Below are positions 12,025 to 18,145 of a stretch of DNA of 18,149 nucleotides, one piece after another. The DNA is taken from NCBI GenBank assembly GCA_003542615.1, contig DPKG01000005.1, forward strand, positions 29,975 through 48,123. The letters run 5' to 3'. Positions within the stretch are counted from its first letter, which is position 1; each line of letters opens with the position of its first letter. This stretch comes from Candidatus Shapirobacteria bacterium (GTDB lineage: Bacteria; Patescibacteriota; Microgenomatia; UBA12405). The notes below the pieces were generated by a model. It was not told the origin of the DNA and made no database searches. It saw nothing but the letters and a program-made list of their open reading frames with translations. A program made the position numbers and the translations under genes.

Positions 12025-12954
12025 ATGGATAAGACAGAGATTTTGGGAATAGGCGGAAGATATATTTGTAATAATACCTGTTATATTGGAAACGGAAAGG
12101 AAATGTCGACAGAGAGACTATCTTGGTTGGTTCCGCCAAAGATCAGAAACAGAATTAAGCTTAACAAAGAGGGTTTATGCTCAATGGCAACGACTATAAT
12201 CGATCCGGAAACTAGCAAAAGTCTGGATGTGGAAATGTTAAGAAAAATCGGGAGTATCTCGAATAAAATGAACAAAGAATCCGGTTATCCGGTTTCGTCT
12301 GATTTGATTATCAGAACATCCCGGGAAAAACCTTTTCAGTTTCATAGAAATGAGAGATGCACCTTGATGTCGGAACCGGCTATGTTGATGACAAATATTG
12401 ATAGTCAAAATCCGGGCTTTAAACTATTAGATAAAGTTGAAGGTGTGAATAAAATAAACAGTTTGAACGAATTTTTAGAATTAATTCCGAAAGAAAGTTT
12501 TATGCTCATCCATGACGATAACGCTATTATCCAAAGAGATGCTTTACATGGAAAATTTGGGAAAATAATGGATAAATATGAATTGATTTGCAGAACGGGA
12601 ACCTTACATGCCAGAGACTTGGGAGATCCGGACGGATTATATCCGACACTAAGGATTAATCATGAGGATATAAGTATTTTGCTGGGATTAGATTCCGCCA
12701 GATCATTTTTTTGGGGTGAAAGCAGAATAACTACTACTGATATAACATCGATACATTCGATTAATTCGTCTAATATAGATTCCAAAAGAATTATTGAAAG
12801 GGTAAAAAAGGATGGTTTTCGTATATGGCAGGCATATGAGAAAACAGCCAGACTTTTTGGAGAATGGGCAATAATAGAGTTTCGATTGTATTCAGCAAAG
12901 CTGATTGAAGCCAGACAGAGGATGCAAGTGATGGATGTTGATATAAAGTTTTAG
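12025..12954 (+). CDS. Protein of unknown function
   Basis: I do not recognise a family. The 309 aa product is soluble with no signal peptide or membrane helix, mildly basic in the first 110 residues and with four Cys early on (YICNNTCYIG, GLCSMA, ERCTLM), of which CNNTC could bind a metal. The centre has LNEFLELIPKESFMLIHDDNAIIQRDALHGKFGKI. The tail is helical (FRIWQAYEKTARLFGEWAII and on). Codon use and AT content match its neighbours. The start is supported by TAAAAT 6 bases upstream. It lies between the CIRCE-linked fusion gene and the helicase, on the same strand but probably in separate transcripts. Confidence 0.7.
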   Translation: MDKTEILGIGGRYICNNTCYIGNGKEMSTERLSWLVPPKIRNRIKLNKEGLCSMATTIIDPETSKSLDVEMLRKIGSISNKMNKESGYPVSSDLIIRTSREKPFQFHRNERCTLMSEPAMLMTNIDSQNPGFKLLDKVEGVNKINSLNEFLELIPKESFMLIHDDNAIIQRDALHGKFGKIMDKYELICRTGTLHARDLGDPDGLYPTLRINHEDISILLGLDSARSFFWGESRITTTDITSIHSINSSNIDSKRIIERVKKDGFRIWQAYEKTARLFGEWAIIEFRLYSAKLIEARQRMQVMDVDIKF

Positions 12955-12968
12955 TATTAAAGAATTCG

Positions 12969-12977
12969 TGCTATACT
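12969..12977 (+). promoter_or_regulatory. Extended -10 promoter for the helicase
   Basis: TGCTATACT. Predicted start near 12984 gives a leader of about 110 bases before the ATG at 13095, in contrast to the near-zero leaders of most genes here. Confidence 0.6.
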
Positions 12978-13011
12978 ACCTAGATTTTAGTTAGGCAAAG
13001 AAATCATAGTC

Positions 13012-13094
13012 TGCCCTTGATTAAGCGAATTTTAATAAATTTGGGCATATTACCTCTAATTGAGATTAGAGAAAGCCACAATTTATTAAAATTT
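13012..13094 (+). promoter_or_regulatory. Structured 5' leader of the helicase with two exclusive folds
   Basis: Fold A pairs AATTTTAATAAATT (13028-13041) with AATTTATTAAAATT (13080-13093), a perfect 14-bp stem ending one base before the AUG. Inside it, CTCTAAT/ATTAGAG (13054-13060 and 13065-13071) makes a perfect 7-bp hairpin with loop TGAG. Fold B pairs TGCCC (13012-13016) with GGGCA (13043-13047), and TTGATTAA (13017-13024) with TTAATAAA (13032-13039, one mismatch). B uses the left arm of A, so the two exclude each other. No Shine-Dalgarno is visible. This resembles a riboswitch or thermosensor layout; function is inferred. Confidence 0.6.
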
Positions 13095-14327
13095 ATGTAT
13101 AACAATAGTAATAGAAACTCGGGTGGTTTCCGAAAAAACAATAATAACCATGGTAATTTCCGTCATTTTTCCAGTCCTGGACAGGGTAGGAGCCATTTTG
13201 GCGGCCGTAGACCCAGATTTGGCACAAAAAGTATTGATCAGTCACTTTATATAAAAAAGGCTGAGAATTTTATTTCGATAGAGGACTCACCTACTTCAAA
13301 CTCGTTTGATGACTTTAATTTGAGATCAGATCTTTTGGCCAATGTGAAGGCAAAAGGTTTTATCAAACCGACTCAAATTCAGGATCAGGTAATTCCACAT
13401 ATTATGAATAACCGGGATGTATTGGGAATAGCCAACACAGGCACCGGAAAAACCGCGGCATTTGCCCTGCCACTGATTAATAAAATTTTGAAGAATCAAA
13501 ATGAAAGGATAATTATATTGGCACCGACAAGAGAATTGGCGATGCAGATAAAGCAAGATTTTAGATCTTTTACTCCGGGGCTAAGAGTGTATTTGGCTTT
13601 GGCAATCGGTGGAGCATATTTACGCGAACAGATTGTTGATATCAGACGAGGACCAAATATTATTATTGGAACTCCTGGCAGAATTATCGATTTGGGGAAA
13701 AGAAATGTAATTAATTTTAAAGGTTTAAATACTTTGGTTTTGGATGAGGTGGATAGAATGTTGGATATGGGTTTTATTGATGATATTAAATCGATCGTTG
13801 ACCAAATCCCGACAAGCCGTCAGACTCTGTTTTTTTCGGCTACTGTCGATAAAAAAGTTGAATCACTAATCGATACTTTTTTGACTAATCCGGTGAAAAT
13901 TTCGGTGAAAACTCCAAATGCTTCGACCCATGTGGAACAAAATATTGTCAGAGTATCCAGATACGCTAAACAGGAAAAACTGGAGGAACTGTTGAAATTG
14001 GAAGACTTTAAAAAAGTTTTGGTGTTTGGATCGACAAAAATGATAGTGGATAAGTTATCGATATCCTTGTCACAAAAAGGAGTTAGAGTCGGAGGTCTAC
14101 ATGGAGGCAAGAGACAGTCTCAGCGACAAATTATTGTCCGTAACTTTAAGGAAAATAGAATTAATGTTTTGATTGCTACTGATGTGGCCGCCAGAGGTTT
14201 GGATATTGCCGATATTACCCATGTAATTAATTACGATGAGCCAAACAATTACGATGATTATATCCACAGAATCGGCAGAACCGGCCGAGGTGACAGTAAG
14301 GGAATGGCATTGACTTTTGTGGACTAA
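13095..14327 (+). CDS. DEAD-box-type ATP-dependent RNA helicase (motif II DEVD)
   Basis: RNA-remodelling helicase, 410 aa from the ATG at 13095. An N-terminal Asn/Gly/Arg-rich tail (~45 aa: SNRNSGGFRKNNNNHGNF) precedes a complete core: Q motif (FDDF...KPTQIQ), motif I TGTGKT (115-120), Ia PTREL (144-148), II DEVD (217-220) rather than DEAD, III SAT (248-250), and motifs V and VI (ATDVAARGLDI; HRIGRTGR at 391-398). It ends right after the core with no C-terminal extension. An in-frame TTG at 13017 would read through the leader stems, so the ATG is preferred. The structured leader suggests cold or autogenous control of the kind known for other bacterial DEAD-box genes. Confidence 0.93.
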   Translation: MYNNSNRNSGGFRKNNNNHGNFRHFSSPGQGRSHFGGRRPRFGTKSIDQSLYIKKAENFISIEDSPTSNSFDDFNLRSDLLANVKAKGFIKPTQIQDQVIPHIMNNRDVLGIANTGTGKTAAFALPLINKILKNQNERIIILAPTRELAMQIKQDFRSFTPGLRVYLALAIGGAYLREQIVDIRRGPNIIIGTPGRIIDLGKRNVINFKGLNTLVLDEVDRMLDMGFIDDIKSIVDQIPTSRQTLFFSATVDKKVESLIDTFLTNPVKISVKTPNASTHVEQNIVRVSRYAKQEKLEELLKLEDFKKVLVFGSTKMIVDKLSISLSQKGVRVGGLHGGKRQSQRQIIVRNFKENRINVLIATDVAARGLDIADITHVINYDEPNNYDDYIHRIGRTGRGDSKGMALTFVD

Positions 14328-14357
14328 TAAAAACTATAATTTGGGATAAAAGAGGAT

Positions 14358-14378
14358 AATAGTTTACAAAACTATTTT
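14358..14378 (+). terminator. Weak terminator after the helicase
   Basis: AATAGTTT (14358-14365), loop ACA, AAACTATT (14369-14376), followed by only two more T. The stem is AT-rich and overlaps the stop codon of the convergent DUF2177 gene, so termination efficiency is uncertain. Confidence 0.4.
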
Positions 14379-14762
14379 GGTAGCAATAAGATAGCTGATC
14401 AAGGAAACTGAGCCGGCCAAAACAGAACCCCAGATTAAATCAACGACAGTTACCAAAAGAGGCCAGTTGTTGATGGTGGCCAGATTGGTCAGGTCGTAAG
14501 TAGCATAGGAGATTAGACCGAAGAGAGCGCCAAAAAACAAGGCTGATTGCCAGGATTGTTGCCGGAGAGCGGGAGTGATGATAAAAACTACCAAGCCAAC
14601 AATAAAGAGTAAGTAGAAAATGATGGCGGCGGGCCAGTTGACATTAGTTTTCATCAGAAATCCAATTTGTTTGGCATAAAAATTTTTGGCGACTAGACCT
14701 AACCAGATCATATCGATAGCAAAAAATACCGGTAGAGTAATCAGGTATAGTTTTAGAAACAT
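14364..14762 (-). CDS. DUF2177-family membrane protein
   Basis: 132-residue integral membrane protein with four predicted helices. Family-typical segments are FAIDMIWLGLVAKNFY near the N terminus, the central YATYDLTNLATINNWP motif and the following VVDLIWGSVLAGSVS. The function of the family is not established. It starts one base after the TspO stop, so the two are surely cotranscribed and probably act together. No Shine-Dalgarno is visible before its ATG, consistent with reinitiation or coupling from TspO. Confidence 0.85.
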   Translation of the reverse strand: MFLKLYLITLPVFFAIDMIWLGLVAKNFYAKQIGFLMKTNVNWPAAIIFYLLFIVGLVVFIITPALRQQSWQSALFFGALFGLISYATYDLTNLATINNWPLLVTVVDLIWGSVLAGSVSLISYLIATKIVL

Positions 14763-14763
14763 A

Positions 14764-15162
14764 TTATTTGTTTAGACAGGTAATTGTTAACTGTAAAACA
14801 GTGGCAAAAGAAACCCAAAGAAGGTAAGGTATTTGAATATAAGCTACCCACTTGGAATGGGGATAGATAGCAATAATTGCCCAAACTAGGGTAACAAAAA
14901 CAAGTATTATGTCCAGGGCGGCTAAATAGTTGTTTTTGAGACCAAATTGAAGAGGAGTAAAAGCAAAATTAAAAATCAGATTGAGGATAAATGGCAAAAG
15001 GATGGTGAAGGCAATTTGTTTTTTTTGAAATAGTAAAAAAACTGATCCAAAAGAGACGGCAATTAAAATATAAAGGACTGTCCAAACCGGACCAAATAAA
15101 AATGAAGGCGGAGACCAGGAGGGTTTGATTAGCTGTTGGTACCAATTGTAGGTATTGTTCAT
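14764..15162 (-). CDS. tspO: TspO/MBR-family tryptophan-rich sensory protein
   Basis: Five-helix membrane protein of the translocator/peripheral-benzodiazepine-receptor family, which binds and degrades or moves porphyrins and takes part in stress responses. Diagnostic segments are WYQQLIKPSWSPPSFLFGPVWTVLYILIA at the N terminus and PYLLWVSFATVLQLTI in the last helix. The start is set at ATG 15160-15162 (MNNTYNWYQQ) because the -10 box TATAAT (15172-15177) overlaps any longer version from 15195, and the family begins near WYQQL. Length is then 132 aa, slightly short of the usual ~150-160. It forms a two-gene unit with DUF2177. No porphyrin gene is nearby. Confidence 0.9.
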   Translation of the reverse strand: MNNTYNWYQQLIKPSWSPPSFLFGPVWTVLYILIAVSFGSVFLLFQKKQIAFTILLPFILNLIFNFAFTPLQFGLKNNYLAALDIILVFVTLVWAIIAIYPHSKWVAYIQIPYLLWVSFATVLQLTITCLNK

Positions 15163-15171
15163 GATGTGATA

Positions 15172-15177
15172 ATTATA
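15172..15177 (-). promoter_or_regulatory. -10 box for the tspO-DUF2177 unit
   Basis: Perfect TATAAT ending 9 bases before the ATG at 15160-15162. It lies inside the longer reading-frame version from 15195 and so argues for the shorter start. Confidence 0.5.
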
Positions 15178-15238
15178 ATGGAAAATTTTTGGCAATAGTA
15201 GTTTTAACGAATTAATAGCTATTTAGGCAAAAATAAAG

Positions 15239-15244
15239 TATAAT
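15239..15244 (+). promoter_or_regulatory. -10 box for the RRM gene
   Basis: Perfect TATAAT. Predicted start near 15251 leaves a leader of about 55 bases before the ATG at 15306, one of only two clearly long leaders at full promoters besides the CIRCE one. Confidence 0.55.
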
Positions 15245-15271
15245 TGTGTTCGTAGGGATTTTTTGGTTTTA

Positions 15272-15305
15272 AGAGAGGTCGCTACATTTATAAATTTGCA
15301 TAAAT
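15272..15305 (+). promoter_or_regulatory. RRM-gene leader: distant SD and AUG-abutting hairpin
   Basis: ATTTAT (15286-15291), loop of 8, ATAAAT (15300-15305) is a perfect 6-bp stem touching the AUG. An SD-like AGAGAGG (15272-15278) lies 27 bases upstream, too far in linear distance, but folding the 20-base hairpin would leave 7 bases between it and the AUG. The stem is weak and the interpretation is inference. Confidence 0.4.
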
Positions 15306-15635
15306 ATGGCAAAAAAATTGTATGTCGGCGGCTTGGCTTATCAAACCACCGATGAATCGTTACAGGCAGCATTCGCTGCAGCTGGTACAGTAGTATCGGC
15401 AGTAGTTATTAAAGATAAATTTTCCGGACAGTCAAAGGGATTTGGTTTTGTGGAAATGTCGACAGAAGATGAGGCTAAAGCAGCAATCGAAATGTGGAAT
15501 GAAAAAGAACTTGACGGTAGAACCGTAAAAGTTAACGAAGCCAGACCAATGGAAGACAGACCCCCCCGAAGAGATAATTACTCTCGAGGACCCAGCCGCG
15601 ATAGTTATGGCGGTGGTGGCGGAAACAGATACTAA
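15306..15635 (+). CDS. RRM-domain RNA-binding protein with Gly/Arg-rich tail
   Basis: Small single-RRM RNA-binding protein of 109 aa, like the cold-inducible Rbp proteins of cyanobacteria. RNP2 is LYVGGL (residues 5-10) and RNP1 is KGFGFVEM, which carry the aromatic residues that stack on RNA bases. After the RRM (ends ~80) comes a disordered tail PPRRDNYSRGPSRDSYGGGG. Codon choice looks more balanced than in neighbours, with strong promoter and terminator, suggesting high expression. Likely an RNA chaperone. It has its own promoter, a ~55-base leader and a strong terminator, so it is a single-gene transcript. Confidence 0.95.
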   Translation: MAKKLYVGGLAYQTTDESLQAAFAAAGTVVSAVVIKDKFSGQSKGFGFVEMSTEDEAKAAIEMWNEKELDGRTVKVNEARPMEDRPPRRDNYSRGPSRDSYGGGGGNRY

Positions 15636-15656
15636 ATTTGTTTTAGTCTTTAAATT

Positions 15657-15683
15657 AACCCCCCGAGAAATCGGGGGGTTTTT
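15657..15683 (+). terminator. Strong intrinsic terminator, probably bidirectional
   Basis: Ten-base-pair stem AACCCCCCGA / TCGGGGGGTT with a GAAA tetraloop, followed by a T run. It lies 22 bases after the RRM stop and 12 bases beyond the convergent ABC-F stop, so it can serve both, although the T run on the minus side is poorer. Confidence 0.9.
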
Positions 15684-15694
15684 AGTGAGGTAAA

Positions 15695-17149
15695 TTAAGA
15701 CAAAACAAGTTCCATTTTATTTTCCGGAAGATAAAATTTACGACTGGGTTTCAATTCATCGATAAATTCAGGCGTATGAGAAACAATAATCATGGCGCCG
15801 GCGTAAAGTTTGATAGCCTCTAAAATAAGTCTTTGGGATAAAACATCAAGATAAGTAGTTGGTTCATCTAAAATCAGTAGGTTAAAATTTTGGACAAGCA
15901 GAAGGGCAATTGAAAGTCGGGTTTTTTCACCTCCGGAAAGAGAGCCGACTTTTTGAAAAACACGATCGCCGGTAAATAAAAACCGGCCAAGTTGAGCCCG
16001 AATTAAAGCTTCCGGGAGTTGGCATTTGTTTTTGACGGTGGCAAGAAGGGTGTCATCATAGTTAAAGGTTTCGAATTCCTGAGAATAATAACCAATTGAA
16101 GTTTTTTGATCAAAAATTATTTCGCCACTATCTGGAGTCTGAAGACCCATAATTATTTTGATAAGAGTACTTTTACCGGCACCGTTTGGACCGATCAGGG
16201 CAATGCGTTCCCCTCTTTTGATATCGAAGTTGAGATTTTGTAAAACTTTTTTATCACCATATGATTTGTAGATATTTTGGGCCATAATTGGCATTTCACC
16301 TACCCAGGCAGGATCGGGAAGTTTGATTTTGAACCGTTTGGCTTCGGGAGGCATTTGGGGAAGATTTTCTTCCGTGACCCGAATTCTTTTTTCCAGTTGC
16401 AATCTTTGGCGAACACCTTTGCCTGATTTAACGTGAGAAATTTTAAGCCAACCCTTTTTCATCTGAACTATGTGTCTTTGTTGGACATGAATTTGACGGA
16501 CTAACAATTCATCTTTTTCAGTTTTTAGTTTGACATAGGCGGAATAATTACCGGCGTATTCATCGATTTTTTTGGTCTGTAAATTTATTTCCAATATTTT
16601 GTCAATTTTGGAGTCGAGTAAATTTAAATCATGGGAAACGACAATTAAAGTGTGGGGGTAACGACCTAAAAATTCCATAACCCATTTTTTACCTTCGGTA
16701 TCAAGAAAATTGGTAGGTTCGTCTAAAAGTAAAATATCGGGTTGTTGGACCAGAGCCCGAGTGATGGCTAATTTGGTTTTTTGGCCTCCGCTGAGGTTTT
16801 TGGGAGAACTATCAAGTTCGAATTGGGATAATTCTAATTTTGACATTATTCTAAGCAATTCATAATCCTCTTTGAGGTTTTGAGGATCTAAATATTTTCG
16901 GATATTTCTCACATTTTCCATCTCCGGATCGGTTTTTACTTCTTGAGGAACTAAGAGAATTTTTCCGCTAACATCTAATTTGCCGTCATCGGGTAATTCT
17001 TCGCCGGTTATTAGTTTAAACAAGGTAGATTTACCGGCACCATTGGCGCCAACCAAACCGGCTTTTTGATTTTTGCCGAGATAAAATTGTGCCGAGGAAA
17101 AAATCGGCTCCCGGCCATAAGAATAGGACAAATCTTTAACGGAAATCAT
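15695..17149 (-). CDS. ABC-F-family ATPase (ribosome-associated)
   Basis: Soluble tandem ABC ATPase of the ABC-F type, which acts on the ribosome (translation factor or antibiotic protection), not in transport. NBD1 has Walker A GANGAGKST (34-42), LSGGQ (119-123) and LLLDEPTNFLD (140-150). A charged linker spans ~205-275 with KSGKGVRQRLQLEKR. NBD2 has GPNGAGKST (320-328), LSGGE (404-408) and LLILDEPTTYLD (424-435). At 484 aa it is shorter than EttA or Uup (550-640), with no C-terminal extension and no arm insertion in NBD1. The specific subfamily is undetermined. The ATG is preceded by an extended -10 (TGTTACAAT) 7 bases upstream. Confidence 0.93.
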   Translation of the reverse strand: MISVKDLSYSYGREPIFSSAQFYLGKNQKAGLVGANGAGKSTLFKLITGEELPDDGKLDVSGKILLVPQEVKTDPEMENVRNIRKYLDPQNLKEDYELLRIMSKLELSQFELDSSPKNLSGGQKTKLAITRALVQQPDILLLDEPTNFLDTEGKKWVMEFLGRYPHTLIVVSHDLNLLDSKIDKILEINLQTKKIDEYAGNYSAYVKLKTEKDELLVRQIHVQQRHIVQMKKGWLKISHVKSGKGVRQRLQLEKRIRVTEENLPQMPPEAKRFKIKLPDPAWVGEMPIMAQNIYKSYGDKKVLQNLNFDIKRGERIALIGPNGAGKSTLIKIIMGLQTPDSGEIIFDQKTSIGYYSQEFETFNYDDTLLATVKNKCQLPEALIRAQLGRFLFTGDRVFQKVGSLSGGEKTRLSIALLLVQNFNLLILDEPTTYLDVLSQRLILEAIKLYAGAMIIVSHTPEFIDELKPSRKFYLPENKMELVLS

Positions 17150-17156
17150 AGAGGTG

Positions 17157-17162
17157 ATTGTA
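17157..17162 (-). promoter_or_regulatory. Extended -10 box for the ABC-F gene
   Basis: TACAAT preceded by TGT, ending 7 bases before the ATG. It suggests a leaderless transcript, notable for a ribosome-associated factor. Confidence 0.55.
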
Positions 17163-17223
17163 ACATTTAAGTCAGCATCGACAAATATTGCGATGAAGAC
17201 TGATACTCAAAAATACCGAGAGG

Positions 17224-17255
17224 AAAAAACTAATCTTTAAATAGTTTAAAGATTA
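17224..17255 (-). terminator. Terminator of the exported-protein operon, overlapping its stop codon
   Basis: Perfect 11-bp stem: TAATCTTTAAA / TTTAAAGATTA (17231-17241 and 17245-17255) with a 3-base loop, followed on the minus strand by G and six T (17224-17230). The stem contains the TAA stop (17246-17248) of the 85-aa gene. It is AT-rich but has a good U tract. Confidence 0.75.
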
Positions 17256-17503
17256 CTGGAATCGAGTTCGTTTTCTCTGATGGCTTCGTCGATTTGATCG
17301 AGATCGATGTCATCGAGACTTTGAATCTGTTGGTCCAGGTCGGAAGCGGTTTCGACGACAGGAACTTCGGAGTCTAACTCGTATTGCTGAAATGAAGTAG
17401 TGGCTTTAGGTGAGAAGAAAGTAGTCTGCTTGGATAGATAGAGTGCGGCGAAGAGAGCAAGTACTACGAATAGTATTAGAGTAATTCCTTTTAAATTTTT
17501 CAC
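17246..17503 (-). CDS. Small single-pass membrane protein with acidic tail
   Basis: 85 aa from a GTG start (17501-17503). Residues ~5-25 form one hydrophobic helix (GITLILFVVLALFAALYLS). The rest is outside or soluble, short and strongly acidic (SDLDQQIQSLDDIDLDQIDE). I do not recognise a family. The start codon overlaps the TGA of the preceding gene (17500-17503), and GGAGG stands 6 bases upstream, so it is translationally coupled. Its partner encodes an exported Gln-rich protein, so both probably act at the cell surface, perhaps as a complex. The operon ends at a terminator formed across its stop codon. Confidence 0.75.
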   Translation of the reverse strand: MKNLKGITLILFVVLALFAALYLSKQTTFFSPKATTSFQQYELDSEVPVVETASDLDQQIQSLDDIDLDQIDEAIRENELDSSNL

Positions 17504-18132
17504 TGTTGGCCTCCTTTTTTAGCAGCACTTCTGACTGCATCGGTCAAATTTCTAACAGCACCTTTATATTCCTGAAGAGCGGATTTAACTTTTTGCATGT
17601 TGTCGGTGTAATTTTTGAGGGTCTGACCGGGATTGTCGGAGTTACAATTGAATTCCAATAAGGAATTTTGGGCTTTGGTGTTGGCAGCGACTGCAGCCAT
17701 TTTTTTGGTTTGGACCTGAGCAGCTAAATTTTTATAGGTTTGAATTTGAGCGGCGGTCTGGGTCTGAGTGGAAACATTTTTTTGGTAAAAATCGGTGGCG
17801 CGGTTGGTCATGGTACCAAGAGTTTCCATTACTTTGAAAGAAAATTGGTTCATGTTTTGAGAACGAGTTTTTACCGCAGCTTCCATGGATTGGCAAGCCT
17901 TAACCCGATTTTGCACCATATTGGCGGTACCGGTAGTGTTGGGTTTGTTGACTTGAGAGGCGCCCTGATTTTGAAGTGAATCCTGGTTTTGAGGAGTTTT
18001 GGTATTTTGTTGAGCCTGGGTGGGTTGTTTAGTGGCGGGGACGCGGGTGCTTACCGGCCTGGCAGCCAAAGCAGGGGCAACATTTAATAAAACAAAAAGA
18101 ACCGGGGTGAAAAGAATTAGTTTGTTTTTCAT
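17500..18132 (-). CDS. Exported Gln/Thr/Asn-rich protein of unknown function
   Basis: 210 aa with an N-terminal signal peptide (MKNKLILFTPVLFVLLNVAP then ALAARP, cleavage likely after ALA). A low-complexity Gln/Asn/Thr/Pro linker spans ~30-75. The body (~76-205) is predicted to be long helices rich in Ala, Gln and Lys (QTAAQIQTYKNLAAQVQTKK), containing two Cys (KACQSM near 79 and FNCNSD near 162) that could form a disulfide. No enzyme motif is seen. It is the first gene of a two-gene operon with the acidic membrane protein. The ATG is 7 bases after an extended -10 (TGTTATAGA). Possibly an envelope or surface helper protein; that is a guess. Confidence 0.78.
   Translation of the reverse strand: MKNKLILFTPVLFVLLNVAPALAARPVSTRVPATKQPTQAQQNTKTPQNQDSLQNQGASQVNKPNTTGTANMVQNRVKACQSMEAAVKTRSQNMNQFSFKVMETLGTMTNRATDFYQKNVSTQTQTAAQIQTYKNLAAQVQTKKMAAVAANTKAQNSLLEFNCNSDNPGQTLKNYTDNMQKVKSALQEYKGAVRNLTDAVRSAAKKGGQQ
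17510..17514 (-). promoter_or_regulatory. Shine-Dalgarno of the 85-aa membrane protein gene
   Basis: GGAGG, 6 bases before a GTG start, inside the end of the upstream gene. It is a clear SD at an operon-internal gene, in contrast to the SD-less first genes. Confidence 0.7.
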
Positions 18133-18139
18133 GATTCAG

Positions 18140-18145
18140 TCTATA
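18140..18145 (-). promoter_or_regulatory. Extended -10 box for the exported-protein operon
   Basis: TATAGA preceded by TGT, ending 7 bases before the ATG at 18130-18132. Confidence 0.45.

Noticed and set aside
13017..13094. Longer helicase reading frame from TTG at 13017 (26 extra residues).
   Set aside because: It would translate through the paired leader segments, begins on a rare start codon without a ribosome binding site, and encodes hydrophobic sequence not typical of the family. The ATG at 13095 directly follows the stem.
15163..15195. TspO start at 15195 adding 11 residues.
   Set aside because: The added part overlaps the -10 box TATAAT (15172-15177), and the family normally starts close to the WYQQL segment.
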